A stretch of DNA of 64,000 nucleotides, taken from Ignavibacteriales bacterium. GTDB taxonomy: Bacteria > Bacteroidota > Ignavibacteria > Ignavibacteriales > Melioribacteraceae. The notes beneath the pieces are model-generated. The model did not search any database. It was given only the letters and a program-made list of their open reading frames with translations, and was not told where the DNA came from. This document shows positions 39,633-48,135 of this stretch, one piece after another. The translations under genes and the position numbers were made by a program. The stretch is from assembly GCA_026390795.1 (NCBI GenBank), contig JAPLFG010000003.1:1-64000 (forward strand), read 5' to 3'. The stretch's first letter is position 1. Each line of letters begins with the position of its first letter.

Positions 39633-40574
39633 TTATAAATGAAGAGATAATCCAAGTCCATATGAATCAACAGAAACAAACGGTTGAATTGTAAGTCCGC
39701 GTATTCCTAGTTGAGATTTTTCACTTTCGTCTTCAACCCGATTCTCGTGCTGATCTACTACCCATGTTGCGGCAAAGTAACCGATTGCACCTCCGAAAAA
39801 AACATCAGAGGTCCAGTGTCTATCCAGATAAACCCTGCCTACAACACTTAGTGCGGCGGGAACATAAGCCAATATTTTTAACCAAAGCGGTTTGGCGTTT
39901 CTTGAAAGAACTGTTGTAAGAGCCATAGTAATACCAGTATGTCCGCCGGGAAATGATTGATGATCGGGGCTATCATAACGAGAGAATGGAGTATAAGATT
40001 GATTCCCTTGTTCCATATATGGTCTTGCTCTTCCAATTAGATATTTTAAAGAACCGTTCACTAGGAAAGTATAGAATGTGGCTTGTGCTATTTCAAAAGC
40101 AATTTTATGAGATGTTCTATCGCCGGCATATAATGCGTAAATACTAAAACCGCCAAAAAGTATTTCTGTAAAATATAGTTCACCCCACATATTCCCGAAT
40201 TCAATTGGATAACTCTTGGCGTATTTTTTATCAAGATTGATAAAATCACGGATTGGCTGGTCAGTCTGCATAACTAAAAATGTTCCGGCGCCTAATAATC
40301 CTATTCTAAGCCAATCTCCTCCATCCCATTTAGTCGGTTGTTTTATGAAGCCCCAAGTCTCATTCGCGAACTGAGAAAAATTATATTTATTCCTTTGTAG
40401 TGAATCCTGTAAAACAGAATTTTGTGCGGAAAGAGTAGACCCACAAAGGATTGTAAAAAGAATTGATAACATCCCGATCCAACTAACAACTTTTCTTGTT
40501 GCTCGACTTGAATTAAATTTATGATTTTCAGCTTTCGCTAACAAAAGATCTAATAGTAAATAGCTTTTTCGCAT
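39633..40574 (-). CDS. PAP2-family membrane phosphatase, copy 2
   Basis: A copy of the same type with 'YLIGRARPYM', 'SFPGGHTGITM' and 'VGRVYLDRHWTSDVFFGGAI'. The second motif reads PGGH rather than PSGH, so activity may be altered. Upstream of the core is the 'KQPTKWDGGDWLRIGLLGAG' segment shared by all three. The start is taken as ATG 40574 (MRKSYLLLD), downstream of AGGAACTGGAT; an upstream in-frame ATG has no site. The N-terminal signal region is longer than in its neighbours. Confidence 0.85.
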   Translation of the reverse strand: MRKSYLLLDLLLAKAENHKFNSSRATRKVVSWIGMLSILFTILCGSTLSAQNSVLQDSLQRNKYNFSQFANETWGFIKQPTKWDGGDWLRIGLLGAGTFLVMQTDQPIRDFINLDKKYAKSYPIEFGNMWGELYFTEILFGGFSIYALYAGDRTSHKIAFEIAQATFYTFLVNGSLKYLIGRARPYMEQGNQSYTPFSRYDSPDHQSFPGGHTGITMALTTVLSRNAKPLWLKILAYVPAALSVVGRVYLDRHWTSDVFFGGAIGYFAATWVVDQHENRVEDESEKSQLGIRGLTIQPFVSVDSYGLGLSLHL

Positions 40575-40632
40575 TGTGATCCAGTTCCTATATTTATGCA
40601 TTTTTACACATCTTATGTTTCGTCTAAAAAAA

Positions 40633-41445
40633 TTAGTTTAGTGGAATTGTAATGGACAGTGGAAAACCTGAAGATGCATCCACTAATAAATCTTTTTTCT
40701 CATGTTTATCTACAACCCAACTTGCTACAAAATAACCGAGAGCTGCACCTAAAAAATTATCTGAAGTCCAGTGATGATCTTGATAAACCCGAGCAATAAA
40801 AGTAAGTGCCGCCGGTATGTATGCTAATACTTTTAACCAACCGGGTTTAGCATTTCTTGAAAGTACAGTCGAAAGTGAAAATGCCCAGGTCGTATGTCCT
40901 GCGGGTAGCGAAGTAAAATCCCAACCAAGGAAAGAAAACGGTTTTAATTCAGTCGGTCCTAATTCTTTATACGGTCTTGCCCTGCCGAAAGCATGTTTCA
41001 CTATCTGCGTCATGATCTCAGTGTAGATTGCAGATTGTGCAACTTCAAAAGCAATTTTTTTCGAAAGAGAATTATTATCCGCCCATCCGTGTAATGCAAA
41101 TGCAACGCTGGTAATAACTGTTGGATACCAGTCTCCCCAAATATTTCCGATTTTGATTGGAGCGCTGTTGAAGTATTGTTGGTTTCTTAGAACTGCATCG
41201 CGAATAGGTTGATCGGCAGTTTTCATAATTAAAAAAGTTCCGGCGCTTACCAGTCCAAGTTTAAGCCAATCACTCCCATTCCATTTAGTCGGTTGTTTGA
41301 TGAAATCCCAAGTCTCATTTCCAAATTGAGAGAAATTATATTTATTCCTCTGAAGAGAATTTCCTAAAACTGGACTTTGTGCAAACAGAGTAGACCCGCA
41401 CATAACTATTAGGAGGAGAGTTAAATATAATCTCTTTATGGTCAT
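40633..41445 (-). CDS. PAP2-family membrane phosphatase, copy 3
   Basis: The 270-residue protein has a signal peptide (ending TLFAQ), the shared 'KQPTKWNGSDWLKLGLVSAG' segment and PAP2 motifs 'HAFGRARPYK', 'SLPAGHTTWAFS' (PAGH) and 'IARVYQDHHWTSDNFLGAAL'. It is therefore the most upstream gene of the three tandem copies. The ATG follows AAGAAAGAGAC. The DUF3943-like gene ends 34 bp upstream, suggesting one transcript of four genes. Confidence 0.88.
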   Translation of the reverse strand: MTIKRLYLTLLLIVMCGSTLFAQSPVLGNSLQRNKYNFSQFGNETWDFIKQPTKWNGSDWLKLGLVSAGTFLIMKTADQPIRDAVLRNQQYFNSAPIKIGNIWGDWYPTVITSVAFALHGWADNNSLSKKIAFEVAQSAIYTEIMTQIVKHAFGRARPYKELGPTELKPFSFLGWDFTSLPAGHTTWAFSLSTVLSRNAKPGWLKVLAYIPAALTFIARVYQDHHWTSDNFLGAALGYFVASWVVDKHEKKDLLVDASSGFPLSITIPLN

Positions 41446-41479
41446 GTCTCTTTCTTTATAAAAAAATAGAATAATCGAT

Positions 41480-43036
41480 TCACTTTTTAAACTCGAATTC
41501 TTCTATATGTAATTGAACGAAAATTTTCTGCTCGGTTCTTACAGTATGTACACTTGCAAAATCACGCGGGTATCTATCGCTGTAATAAATCAAATGCTCG
41601 AATCCAACGCTTAACCCCTTGTAGACTTTAACTGATATACTGGGCTTGATAATTCCTATGTAACTATCTCCCGCAACTCCAACATATGTTCTGAACCACC
41701 AATAATAGCCCACAACTGCAAGACTAACCCAACCACTTATATTATAAGCAGCTTCAATCTTTCCTTCTGCACCACCGGCATAATTATAATCTCTAACTTG
41801 TGAAGTATCGGTAATTCCAAACCGTTTACTAAGAGCGCCGAAAGGTACTACACCAAGATGAAGATTAGCATAAAGACTTGAGTTCTTACCAACGAGCAGC
41901 TTGGAAATTACACTTGGCCCAAAAGCTATGGAACCTAACTCGAAAGTATTATTGTCAAAAAAGTCCATGTGTTGAAACAATCCGACTAACATTTCCAGAT
42001 TACCGGTTTGAATATTTTTGCCGGTTAATAGACCATACCCAGTCGCAAGATCAATAATTTTTCTTCCTACCCCAAAATCCAAATCTCCCCGAACTCTGAA
42101 ATAATCAAAAGGTTTTCGAGATCTTTTTTCAAATGGATTTCCGTAATCGACAATAAGATTAAGATTAAGGCTACTGGTTCCAGTATTTTCGATTTTAGTT
42201 CCTGTATTTACCTTATGATAGCCGGCCTGGAATGTTAAATTAAAAGGTTCTTTTTGATAAACTTCTTCCGATGTTAACCTTGTAACTGCTCCATGCAAAA
42301 GCCTGCTAAAAAATCGTGTAGGTGTGATAAGAGCAACAAACGCTTCCCGGAAAAATCTCTCCACTCCGGTTGTTCGATCATCTAGAAAATTTGAGCCTAT
42401 TCTGTAAAATATTTCTCCAAGGAAGGTACCGTTAATCGGAGTATTGATGAAATCGTTATAAGAGGGACGAGTATTTTCTCCGAAATATTCCCATTCCAAA
42501 CTGCCTAAGAATGCAAAAGGCACGGATTCGAAGAAAGAATAACCGTTTGCACGCGCTCCATTGAAATACATTCCGCCGGAAAATGGATGGAAGAAATAAT
42601 TCATACCGAATCTGTCTAGATCCCATTCCCATCCTTTCTGAAAGTTGTACTTCCATGTATTGATCCCAACTCGTGAAAATTCATAGTTAAAAATGTACCG
42701 ATCAATAACAAAGGTAGAAACATTGGCAAGGGAGACCCTAAGAACAACCATACCTAAAGAAGATTTCGGATTATACAACGGATTGTCATTCAGTAAATCT
42801 CCATACATATTATACTTCATTGTGTCGGTTAATGAAGTATTAATTGTATCCGGGAATGATGTATTATTAGTATGGCTGACCAAAGCGGAATAACGATTAA
42901 TCTCATTATTTGATATCTGACGGTTCAACCACGCGTTCTGATCTAGAAATATTTTATTCTCATATACAGGTTTAAACTGCGCTTGAAGTAATGATGAGAA
43001 CAAAACCAAAAGGACTAAAGCGTAAATAATTTTCAT
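41480..43036 (-). CDS. DUF3943-like outer-membrane protein
   Basis: The 518-residue protein has a signal peptide (residues 1-19, ending LQAQ). The conserved part is 'GSLEWEYFGENTRPSYNDF', 'NTPINGTFLGEIFYRIGSNF', the DUF3943 pattern. The C-terminal half consists of barrel-like strands ('DYFRVRGDLDFGVGRKII', 'YSGGAEGKIEAAYNISG'-type runs) ending in a short 'KKIFVQLHIEEFEFKK'. It is probably an outer-membrane beta-barrel. DUF3943 proteins are often next to PAP2 phosphatases, as here. The function is unknown. Confidence 0.8.
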   Translation of the reverse strand: MKIIYALVLLVLFSSLLQAQFKPVYENKIFLDQNAWLNRQISNNEINRYSALVSHTNNTSFPDTINTSLTDTMKYNMYGDLLNDNPLYNPKSSLGMVVLRVSLANVSTFVIDRYIFNYEFSRVGINTWKYNFQKGWEWDLDRFGMNYFFHPFSGGMYFNGARANGYSFFESVPFAFLGSLEWEYFGENTRPSYNDFINTPINGTFLGEIFYRIGSNFLDDRTTGVERFFREAFVALITPTRFFSRLLHGAVTRLTSEEVYQKEPFNLTFQAGYHKVNTGTKIENTGTSSLNLNLIVDYGNPFEKRSRKPFDYFRVRGDLDFGVGRKIIDLATGYGLLTGKNIQTGNLEMLVGLFQHMDFFDNNTFELGSIAFGPSVISKLLVGKNSSLYANLHLGVVPFGALSKRFGITDTSQVRDYNYAGGAEGKIEAAYNISGWVSLAVVGYYWWFRTYVGVAGDSYIGIIKPSISVKVYKGLSVGFEHLIYYSDRYPRDFASVHTVRTEQKIFVQLHIEEFEFKK

Positions 43037-43072
43037 TTTATTCTTCCTTACAATGTAATAATCAATTACCGG

Positions 43073-43513
43073 TTAATCTTTTTTTGCGAATAAATCTTTG
43101 ATTGCTTTTCCAACAACCTCCATATCATTATTAAATCCTCGTTTGAATTCATCCCATTTATCTTTTCCTTCATACTTATATTCACTTATCTTTTTCTTTA
43201 GCTCTATATTTTTCTGCTCTAACACTACCACTTCCTTTTCATATTTAACTTTGAATTTTTTACTTGCTCTTTTTATCTCGGCTTTGAATTCATCAATGCT
43301 TTTTTCATTAGCGGTAATCTTTGCTTCTGCATCAGTCTTGAATTGCTGCCAATCTTTTTCATATTGCGCTTGCGCATCTTTCAGATCTTGTTTTGCCTGC
43401 TGAACGTTTTCTTTAGCGTCTTCAACTTTCTTTTCTCGATTGACGTTACAACCGATTAATAAAGTTCCGGCTATCGCCCCTATAACCATTAAGATGAAAT
43501 ACTTGTTTTTCAT
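43073..43513 (-). CDS. sll1863-like stress lipoprotein, copy 1
   Basis: The 146-residue protein has a signal segment with a lipobox Leu-Ile-Gly-Cys (Cys22) and a long charged coiled coil: 'KVEDAKENVQQAKQDLKDAQ', 'YEKDWQQFKTDAEAKITANE', ending 'KWDEFKRGFNNDMEVVGKAI'. This is the sll1863 stress-response layout. A second copy at 43625-44050 is very similar but has a plain signal peptide. It probably sits in the periplasm or inner leaflet. Confidence 0.8.
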   Translation of the reverse strand: MKNKYFILMVIGAIAGTLLIGCNVNREKKVEDAKENVQQAKQDLKDAQAQYEKDWQQFKTDAEAKITANEKSIDEFKAEIKRASKKFKVKYEKEVVVLEQKNIELKKKISEYKYEGKDKWDEFKRGFNNDMEVVGKAIKDLFAKKD

Positions 43514-43624
43514 AATATCCCTCGCTAATTCTTCAGAAATAATTATTTGCTTATTCTAGCACGGAAGCTTAACACCCGCACTTACTCTGCAGTTTTTCCA
43601 TTTCCATTTAAAAATCAATTACCG

Positions 43625-44050
43625 TTAATCTTTTTTGGAAAATAAATCTTTAATTCCTTTACCAACTGCCTTTAAATCACGATTAAACCCGCGCTTGAAT
43701 ATTACCCATTGATCTCTTCCTTCATACTTAAATTCACTTATTTTTTTCTTAAGCTTAATATTTTTTTCTTCTAACACTGTTACTTTTTTCTCATACTTAA
43801 TCTTGAATTTCTCATCTGCTGTTTTAATCTTCTCTTTGAATTCTTCAATACTTTTTTCGTTGGCAGCAATTTTTAAATCGGCATCGGTCTTAAATAGACG
43901 GTATTCCTTATCACTTTCCGCCTGAGCATCTTTCAATTCCTGTTTTGCTACTTTAACCTTTTCTTTTGCAGTTTCTACTTTAGTTGCCTGGGCGAAGTTA
44001 ACTCCTGTTAATAATACTATGGCTGTTAAGATGAAATATTTGATTTTCAT
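43625..44050 (-). CDS. sll1863-like stress protein, copy 2
   Basis: The 141-residue protein is a paralogue of 43073-43513: signal peptide ending 'NFAQA', then 'TKVETAKEKVKVAKQELKDA', 'KTADEKFKIKYEKKVTVLEE' and 'QWVIFKRGFNRDLKAVGKGI'. There is no lipobox Cys, so it is probably secreted to the periplasm rather than lipid-anchored. It lies between the lipoprotein copy and the CsbD gene, making a stress cluster. The ATG follows AAGGAGAATT. Confidence 0.8.
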   Translation of the reverse strand: MKIKYFILTAIVLLTGVNFAQATKVETAKEKVKVAKQELKDAQAESDKEYRLFKTDADLKIAANEKSIEEFKEKIKTADEKFKIKYEKKVTVLEEKNIKLKKKISEFKYEGRDQWVIFKRGFNRDLKAVGKGIKDLFSKKD

Positions 44051-44142
44051 AATTCTCCTTGCTGGTTGTTTAGAAATATATATATGCTAAAGCGCCAAAG
44101 ACTTAGGCACTGATTTGTATAAAATTATGTTCAGATTAACTT

Positions 44143-44328
44143 TTATAATTTTGAAATTATATTTCGTAATTCTTCCTTAGTTTTTCCGAGTTTACTCTGC
44201 AATCTTCCCAATAGTTCCTCTTCTTTACCTTCCTTGAACAACAAATCATCATCAGTCAGATTTGCGAATTGTTGTTTGAGTTTACCTGAGAGTTCATTCC
44301 AGTTTCCTTTAATTATCAGTGCGTTCAT
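44143..44328 (-). CDS. CsbD-family stress protein
   Basis: The 61-residue protein is a classical CsbD: '[20 protein letters not shown]', '[20 protein letters not shown]' and '[13 protein letters not shown]'. The ATG follows AAGGAGCCATGA. Motif copy 9 is 90 bp upstream. A broken duplicate of this gene is found at 45547-45639, on the other side of the mscS gene. Confidence 0.9.
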   Translation of the reverse strand: MNALIIKGNWNELSGKLKQQFANLTDDDLLFKEGKEEELLGRLQSKLGKTKEELRNIISKL

Positions 44329-44417
44329 TTCATGGCTCCTTTAAAATTTTTAGTGATCTAAGTTTCGAGTACTAGTTCCTATTTGCGGGGTTATGATAGG
44401 AATGAATTCATGATTGT

Positions 44418-44454
44418 TCAATCGGGCGAAAGGATGAAAAAGGAACTACATCCT
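44418..44454 (-). promoter_or_regulatory. shared upstream motif, copy 9
   Basis: The copy reads TCAATCGGGC, GAAAGGATG, AAAAAGGAACTA, CATCCTA. It lies 90 bp upstream of the CsbD gene and about 90 bp upstream of the divergent mscS-type gene on plus, the only place where it could serve two strands. Confidence 0.75.
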
Positions 44455-44543
44455 ATGGTGGGTATAGTTTCACTTATAATTCTTTTATTAATAGATTAAT
44501 TCGGTAAATTAAAATTAGAATAAAGCATGTCTATCTCTATACA

Positions 44544-45449
44544 ATGAAAGAATTCACAAATCAAATACTAAAATATTTAAATGAAGTAAAAGACTTCCTT
44601 AATATTCGCTTGTTCGATATCGGGCATACTTCAATAACACTTTGGACTTTTATTTATTTTTTATTTCTTGCATGGCTTCTTTTCTTCATTACCTCCAAGC
44701 TAAAAAAATGGATGGTCTACAAAGTTCTTGCCAAAAGCAAGATAGAACTTGGTGTTCGTCTCGCGGTTGGAACTATTATCCGTTACGGTTTTCTTATACT
44801 CGGACTTGTGATAGCAGTGCAAACTGTTGGTATAGATCTAAGTGCAATAACTATTCTTGCCGGCGCTCTTGGCGTAGGTATCGGTTTCGGTCTGCAGAAT
44901 GTCACAAATAATTTGGTAAGCGGTATAATTATTCTTTTTGAAAGACCGATAAAGGTGGGAGATCGGATACAAGTGGGAGAAGTGTTTGGTGATGTTGTAA
45001 GTATTTCTATGAGATCAACAATGGTTGTGACAAATGATAATATTTCTGTGATAGTTCCCAACTCTGAGTTTATTTCATCAATTGTTACAAACTGGAGTTA
45101 CAACGACAGAAATGTGAGGTTCAGTATTCCGGTAGGTGTTGCTTATAAAGAAGATCCTGAAATTGTAAAGAAAATTTTACTGGAAGTTGCGGATATGGAA
45201 GATGGCGTTTTAAAAGATCCGCAACCCGATGTGGTTTTTGAAGAGTTTGGTGAGAGTTCACTAAATTTTGGTTTGAAAATTTGGACAAGCACTTACATAA
45301 CCACACCGGGAATTCTGAAAAGCAAACTATATTTTGAAATATTCAAAAAATTCAAAGAAAACAACATCGAAATACCTTTCCCCCAAAGAGACTTACATAT
45401 TAAGAATACAGAATTCATGATAAGTCAACCAAAAGTTGAAAAAAATTAA
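44544..45449 (+). CDS. MscS-family mechanosensitive ion channel
   Basis: The 301-residue protein is the only clear plus-strand gene. It has three membrane helices (~25-115): 'LWTFIYFLFLAWLLFFITSK', 'GTIIRYGFLILGLVIAV' and 'ITILAGALGVGIGFGLQNVT' (pore helix), then the MscS domain 'LVSGIIILFERPIKVGDRIQ', 'GDVVSISMRSTMVVTNDNIS', 'VIVPNSEFISSIVTNWS', and C-terminal 'EIPFPQRDLHI'. It releases solutes upon osmotic downshift. It diverges from the CsbD gene across motif copy 9. Confidence 0.93.
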   Translation: MKEFTNQILKYLNEVKDFLNIRLFDIGHTSITLWTFIYFLFLAWLLFFITSKLKKWMVYKVLAKSKIELGVRLAVGTIIRYGFLILGLVIAVQTVGIDLSAITILAGALGVGIGFGLQNVTNNLVSGIIILFERPIKVGDRIQVGEVFGDVVSISMRSTMVVTNDNISVIVPNSEFISSIVTNWSYNDRNVRFSIPVGVAYKEDPEIVKKILLEVADMEDGVLKDPQPDVVFEEFGESSLNFGLKIWTSTYITTPGILKSKLYFEIFKKFKENNIEIPFPQRDLHIKNTEFMISQPKVEKN

Positions 45450-45546
45450 TTTCGCCTAATCTAACAGTGACAATTTCAAAATTATTTTACTTAATCCTTT
45501 TTAGTTTTTCTGAAATTATTCCTCATTTTTTTTAGTAGTTGACCCC

Positions 45547-45639
45547 TTACTCTTTTAGTAAAAGTAAATCATCATCAGTTAGGTTTGCGAATTGTTGTTT
45601 GAACTTACCTACTGTTTCATTCCAGTTTCTTTATGGCAT
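45547..45639 (-). pseudogene. broken CsbD gene
   Basis: Reading from an ATG at 45639: 'MP', then a stop, '[20 protein letters not shown]', 'DLLLLKE' and a stop. The run NWNE[18 protein letters not shown] matches the intact CsbD at 44143-44328. A stop at codon 3 and truncation after KE remove function. Motif copy 10 lies only 18 bp upstream, against 90 bp in the intact gene, so the leader has also lost about 70 bp. Confidence 0.85.
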
Positions 45640-45657
45640 TAAGGAATTAAAGATTGT

Positions 45658-45694
45658 TAAATCGGGCAAATGGATGAAAAAGAAACTACATCTT
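45658..45694 (-). promoter_or_regulatory. shared upstream motif, copy 10
   Basis: The copy reads TAAATCGGGC, AAATGGATG, AAAAAGAAACTA, CATCTTT. It belongs to the broken CsbD gene at 45547-45639. Confidence 0.7.
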
Positions 45695-45811
45695 TCAGAT
45701 GAGGGATAAATTGTCAATCAAGTTTTTTTTGTAATCCGCCTCTACTGAAAGACAATGATTCTTTGGTTATCAAAGGCCTACTTTTATGTTTATCAAACTG
45801 GCGGAAATGTT

Positions 45812-46486
45812 TTAATGTGGGATTTGTATTTTTTTAGTACCCCATTCTTTATAATAAGACAGACTCGGAAAGATAGCGTCAGTGTGCTTTCCTTTAGCGA
45901 TTAATATAACTGTACTTAATAAAATAAGTAGGTCTAGTAAAAGCGAAGTCTTTTCAGAATAATGAAGATCAAGATCAATTAAATTTTCTATCCCTTTGTT
46001 TCTATTCCCAAATACTTGCCACATTCCGGTAATACCGGGCTTTATTGTTATTGAGTTTCGGATATGGTAATACTGCGGATAATAATTCTTCAGTACTTTA
46101 AGATCGCTAATAGTTAAAGGGCGGGGACCAACTAAACTCATATCACCTTTCAACACGTTGAAAATCTGAGGTAATTCGTCAAATCCAGTTTTTCTTAACC
46201 ATCTGCAAAAAGCAGGCACGTATTGAGATAAGTCCGGTTTGAAAAGAATGTTTTCTCTTTTTAATTGTCTAGTGTGAGTAGTCTTGATTGTTCTAAATTT
46301 GTAAATGTTGAAGACTTGGTTTTCTTCTGTAATACCCCGCTTTTGAATTACTAGCGGATATGATTTTAAGATTAGCGTCAATAGAATTGAAATCAACAGC
46401 ATAAAGGGAAACGCAACTATTAAGATAAATATGCTTAAGATAAAGTCGATTCTATATTTTGTTTCGAAATATTTTTTACCATTCAT
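45812..46486 (-). CDS. sugar-phosphate transferase for polysaccharide initiation
   Basis: The 224-residue protein has a single N-terminal membrane helix pair (~15-40) and the bacterial sugar transferase core: 'QKRGITEENQVFNIYKFRTI', 'RKTGFDELPQIFNVLKGDMS', 'LVGPRPLT' and 'TIKPGITGMWQVFGN'. It transfers a sugar-1-phosphate to undecaprenyl phosphate, starting exopolysaccharide or O-antigen. It is the short form without the large N-terminal membrane domain. The usual acidic tip 'DxxY' is 'DLDLHYSEKTS'. No cluster of glycosyltransferases lies next to it. Confidence 0.9.
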   Translation of the reverse strand: MNGKKYFETKYRIDFILSIFILIVAFPFMLLISILLTLILKSYPLVIQKRGITEENQVFNIYKFRTIKTTHTRQLKRENILFKPDLSQYVPAFCRWLRKTGFDELPQIFNVLKGDMSLVGPRPLTISDLKVLKNYYPQYYHIRNSITIKPGITGMWQVFGNRNKGIENLIDLDLHYSEKTSLLLDLLILLSTVILIAKGKHTDAIFPSLSYYKEWGTKKIQIPH

Positions 46487-46642
46487 TGTTTGATAATTAT
46501 ATTTTTCGAAATTACAAAATCGTAGTGTTATACTTCATACACTTCCTAGAGAAATGAATTCCTAAGCACTACTTTAATTTGGATCTATAAAACCGACAAT
46601 TTGTTACAACAGCATAATGATAGAAACACGGCTCGTTAAGTA

Positions 46643-47923
46643 TTATTTCAAAAGAATCATCTTCTTCATAATCGGATTATTATTACCCGTGTTGATCGAG
46701 TAAAAATAAATTCCCGATGGCAAATGAGACGCATTAAATTCGACTTGATATCTGCCCGGAAGTTTTTCTTCGTTTAAAAGGATTGCAACTTCGCTTCCAA
46801 GTACATCATAAACTTTTATCATAACTTTTGAATTCACCGGAATTTCATACGTGATGTTTGTTGTCGGATTGAATGGATTTGGATAATTCTGATAAACTGT
46901 AAACTGCTTCGGTGATTCTACTTCAACTTCTGCAACATCCGAGTATTCGAACGCGCCGTCAAAATCAATTTGCTTCAATCTGTATTGCAATTTTCCAACT
47001 TGTGGATTCTTGTCAACAAACGAATAATCTTTTGGCGAGTTGCTATTACCATGCCCTTGAATGAAGCCTATCTTATTCCATTCTCCATTCTGAATTCTCA
47101 ATTCTACATTGAACCCATAGTTATTTACTTCTGTAGCTGTGTTCCAATTCAATTCTACAACTCTGTTGTTTAACACTGCTGTGAAAGATGTCAGTTCCAC
47201 TGGCAATACATCAGAGTTTATTGTTACTGCACCGGTATTCGCCAACAATTGTGCTGTCACCGATGTTGCACCTGCATTCAGTGTGATTGAGGTATTAGCA
47301 AGTATGATTCCATAAAAAGTTGTCCCACTAAGAGCAGTTGCCGAAGTGCCGACGTACCAAAAGACATTTGACCACACCGCTCCACCTGTTAATAATACAT
47401 TACTGTTAGAGTTCATCGTAAGTGAAGTCGACGCACGTATAATGAAAACATCTGTTGCGCCCCCGCTTAGTATAAGAGTTCCGGTAAGAGCAAGTGCGAC
47501 TCCGTCATAGACACCCTTATATAGAGTTAATCCATTCAAAAGATCAGATGGGATTGTAAAATTCGAAGGTCGCGCTGAGTGATCGTTGATATTTGTTAAC
47601 GCGTCCGCCAAGTCGGCTTGCGCTTGTGTATTATGATTAACGTCATCGATATTCCAGTTCGTTCCGGTATATGTTATTCCCACACCAATTCCTCCTGTAA
47701 TAGTACCAACATCACCAGAAACATTTGCAGAACCGGTAATCCCCGTTGAAGCTAAAGCTCCATAAGTTCCCGCTGTTAAAAGTGGTACAACAGATGGGTT
47801 GGGATAATTTGATAGTTGCGAAAAAGCAACGGCAGGCATTATCAAAACAAATATTAGAATCGCACCAGTAAAACGAATACATTGGTTCAATAAATTTTTC
47901 GAATTAATTATATGAATATTCAT
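46643..47923 (-). CDS. DUF3494 ice-binding-like protein with type IX secretion signal
   Basis: The start is taken as ATG 47923 (MNIHIINSKNLLNQC), which follows GGAGATTCTT; the earlier in-frame start lies across the motif. After the signal peptide, residues ~50-245 form the DUF3494 domain ('GALASTGITGSANVSGDVGT', 'ANTSITLNAGATSVTAQLLA', 'GAVTINSD'), a beta-helix known from ice-binding proteins and from adhesins. Then a fibronectin-like stretch 'LPVELTSFTAVLNNRVVELN' leads to a C-terminal sorting tail 'YQNYPNPFNPTTNITYEIP', ending 'PIMKKMILLK', for T9SS. Motif copy 11 is ~66 bp upstream. It is exported and surface-located. Confidence 0.85.
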   Translation of the reverse strand: MNIHIINSKNLLNQCIRFTGAILIFVLIMPAVAFSQLSNYPNPSVVPLLTAGTYGALASTGITGSANVSGDVGTITGGIGVGITYTGTNWNIDDVNHNTQAQADLADALTNINDHSARPSNFTIPSDLLNGLTLYKGVYDGVALALTGTLILSGGATDVFIIRASTSLTMNSNSNVLLTGGAVWSNVFWYVGTSATALSGTTFYGIILANTSITLNAGATSVTAQLLANTGAVTINSDVLPVELTSFTAVLNNRVVELNWNTATEVNNYGFNVELRIQNGEWNKIGFIQGHGNSNSPKDYSFVDKNPQVGKLQYRLKQIDFDGAFEYSDVAEVEVESPKQFTVYQNYPNPFNPTTNITYEIPVNSKVMIKVYDVLGSEVAILLNEEKLPGRYQVEFNASHLPSGIYFYSINTGNNNPIMKKMILLK

Positions 47924-47988
47924 AAGAATCTCCTTAAGACATTTGTCTCTTAAAACTAGATTAAGATATGAAGAAGGTATGGTGTAAT

Positions 47989-48025
47989 TCAATCGAGCAA
48001 AAGGATGAAAAAGGATCTACATCTT
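47989..48025 (-). promoter_or_regulatory. shared upstream motif, copy 11
   Basis: The copy reads TCAATCGAGC, AAAAGGATG, AAAAAGGATCTA, CATCTTT. It is 66 bp upstream of the DUF3494 gene. Confidence 0.75.
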
Positions 48026-48135
48026 TCAGGTTAGTTTACTTTATTATTTTTGATTCGAAACTATTCAGGATTACAAAAAATTTAATACAGTCATTCTAAA
48101 TTTTGTAATCGCTTATTAATGTTTGAGCAAAAAAT

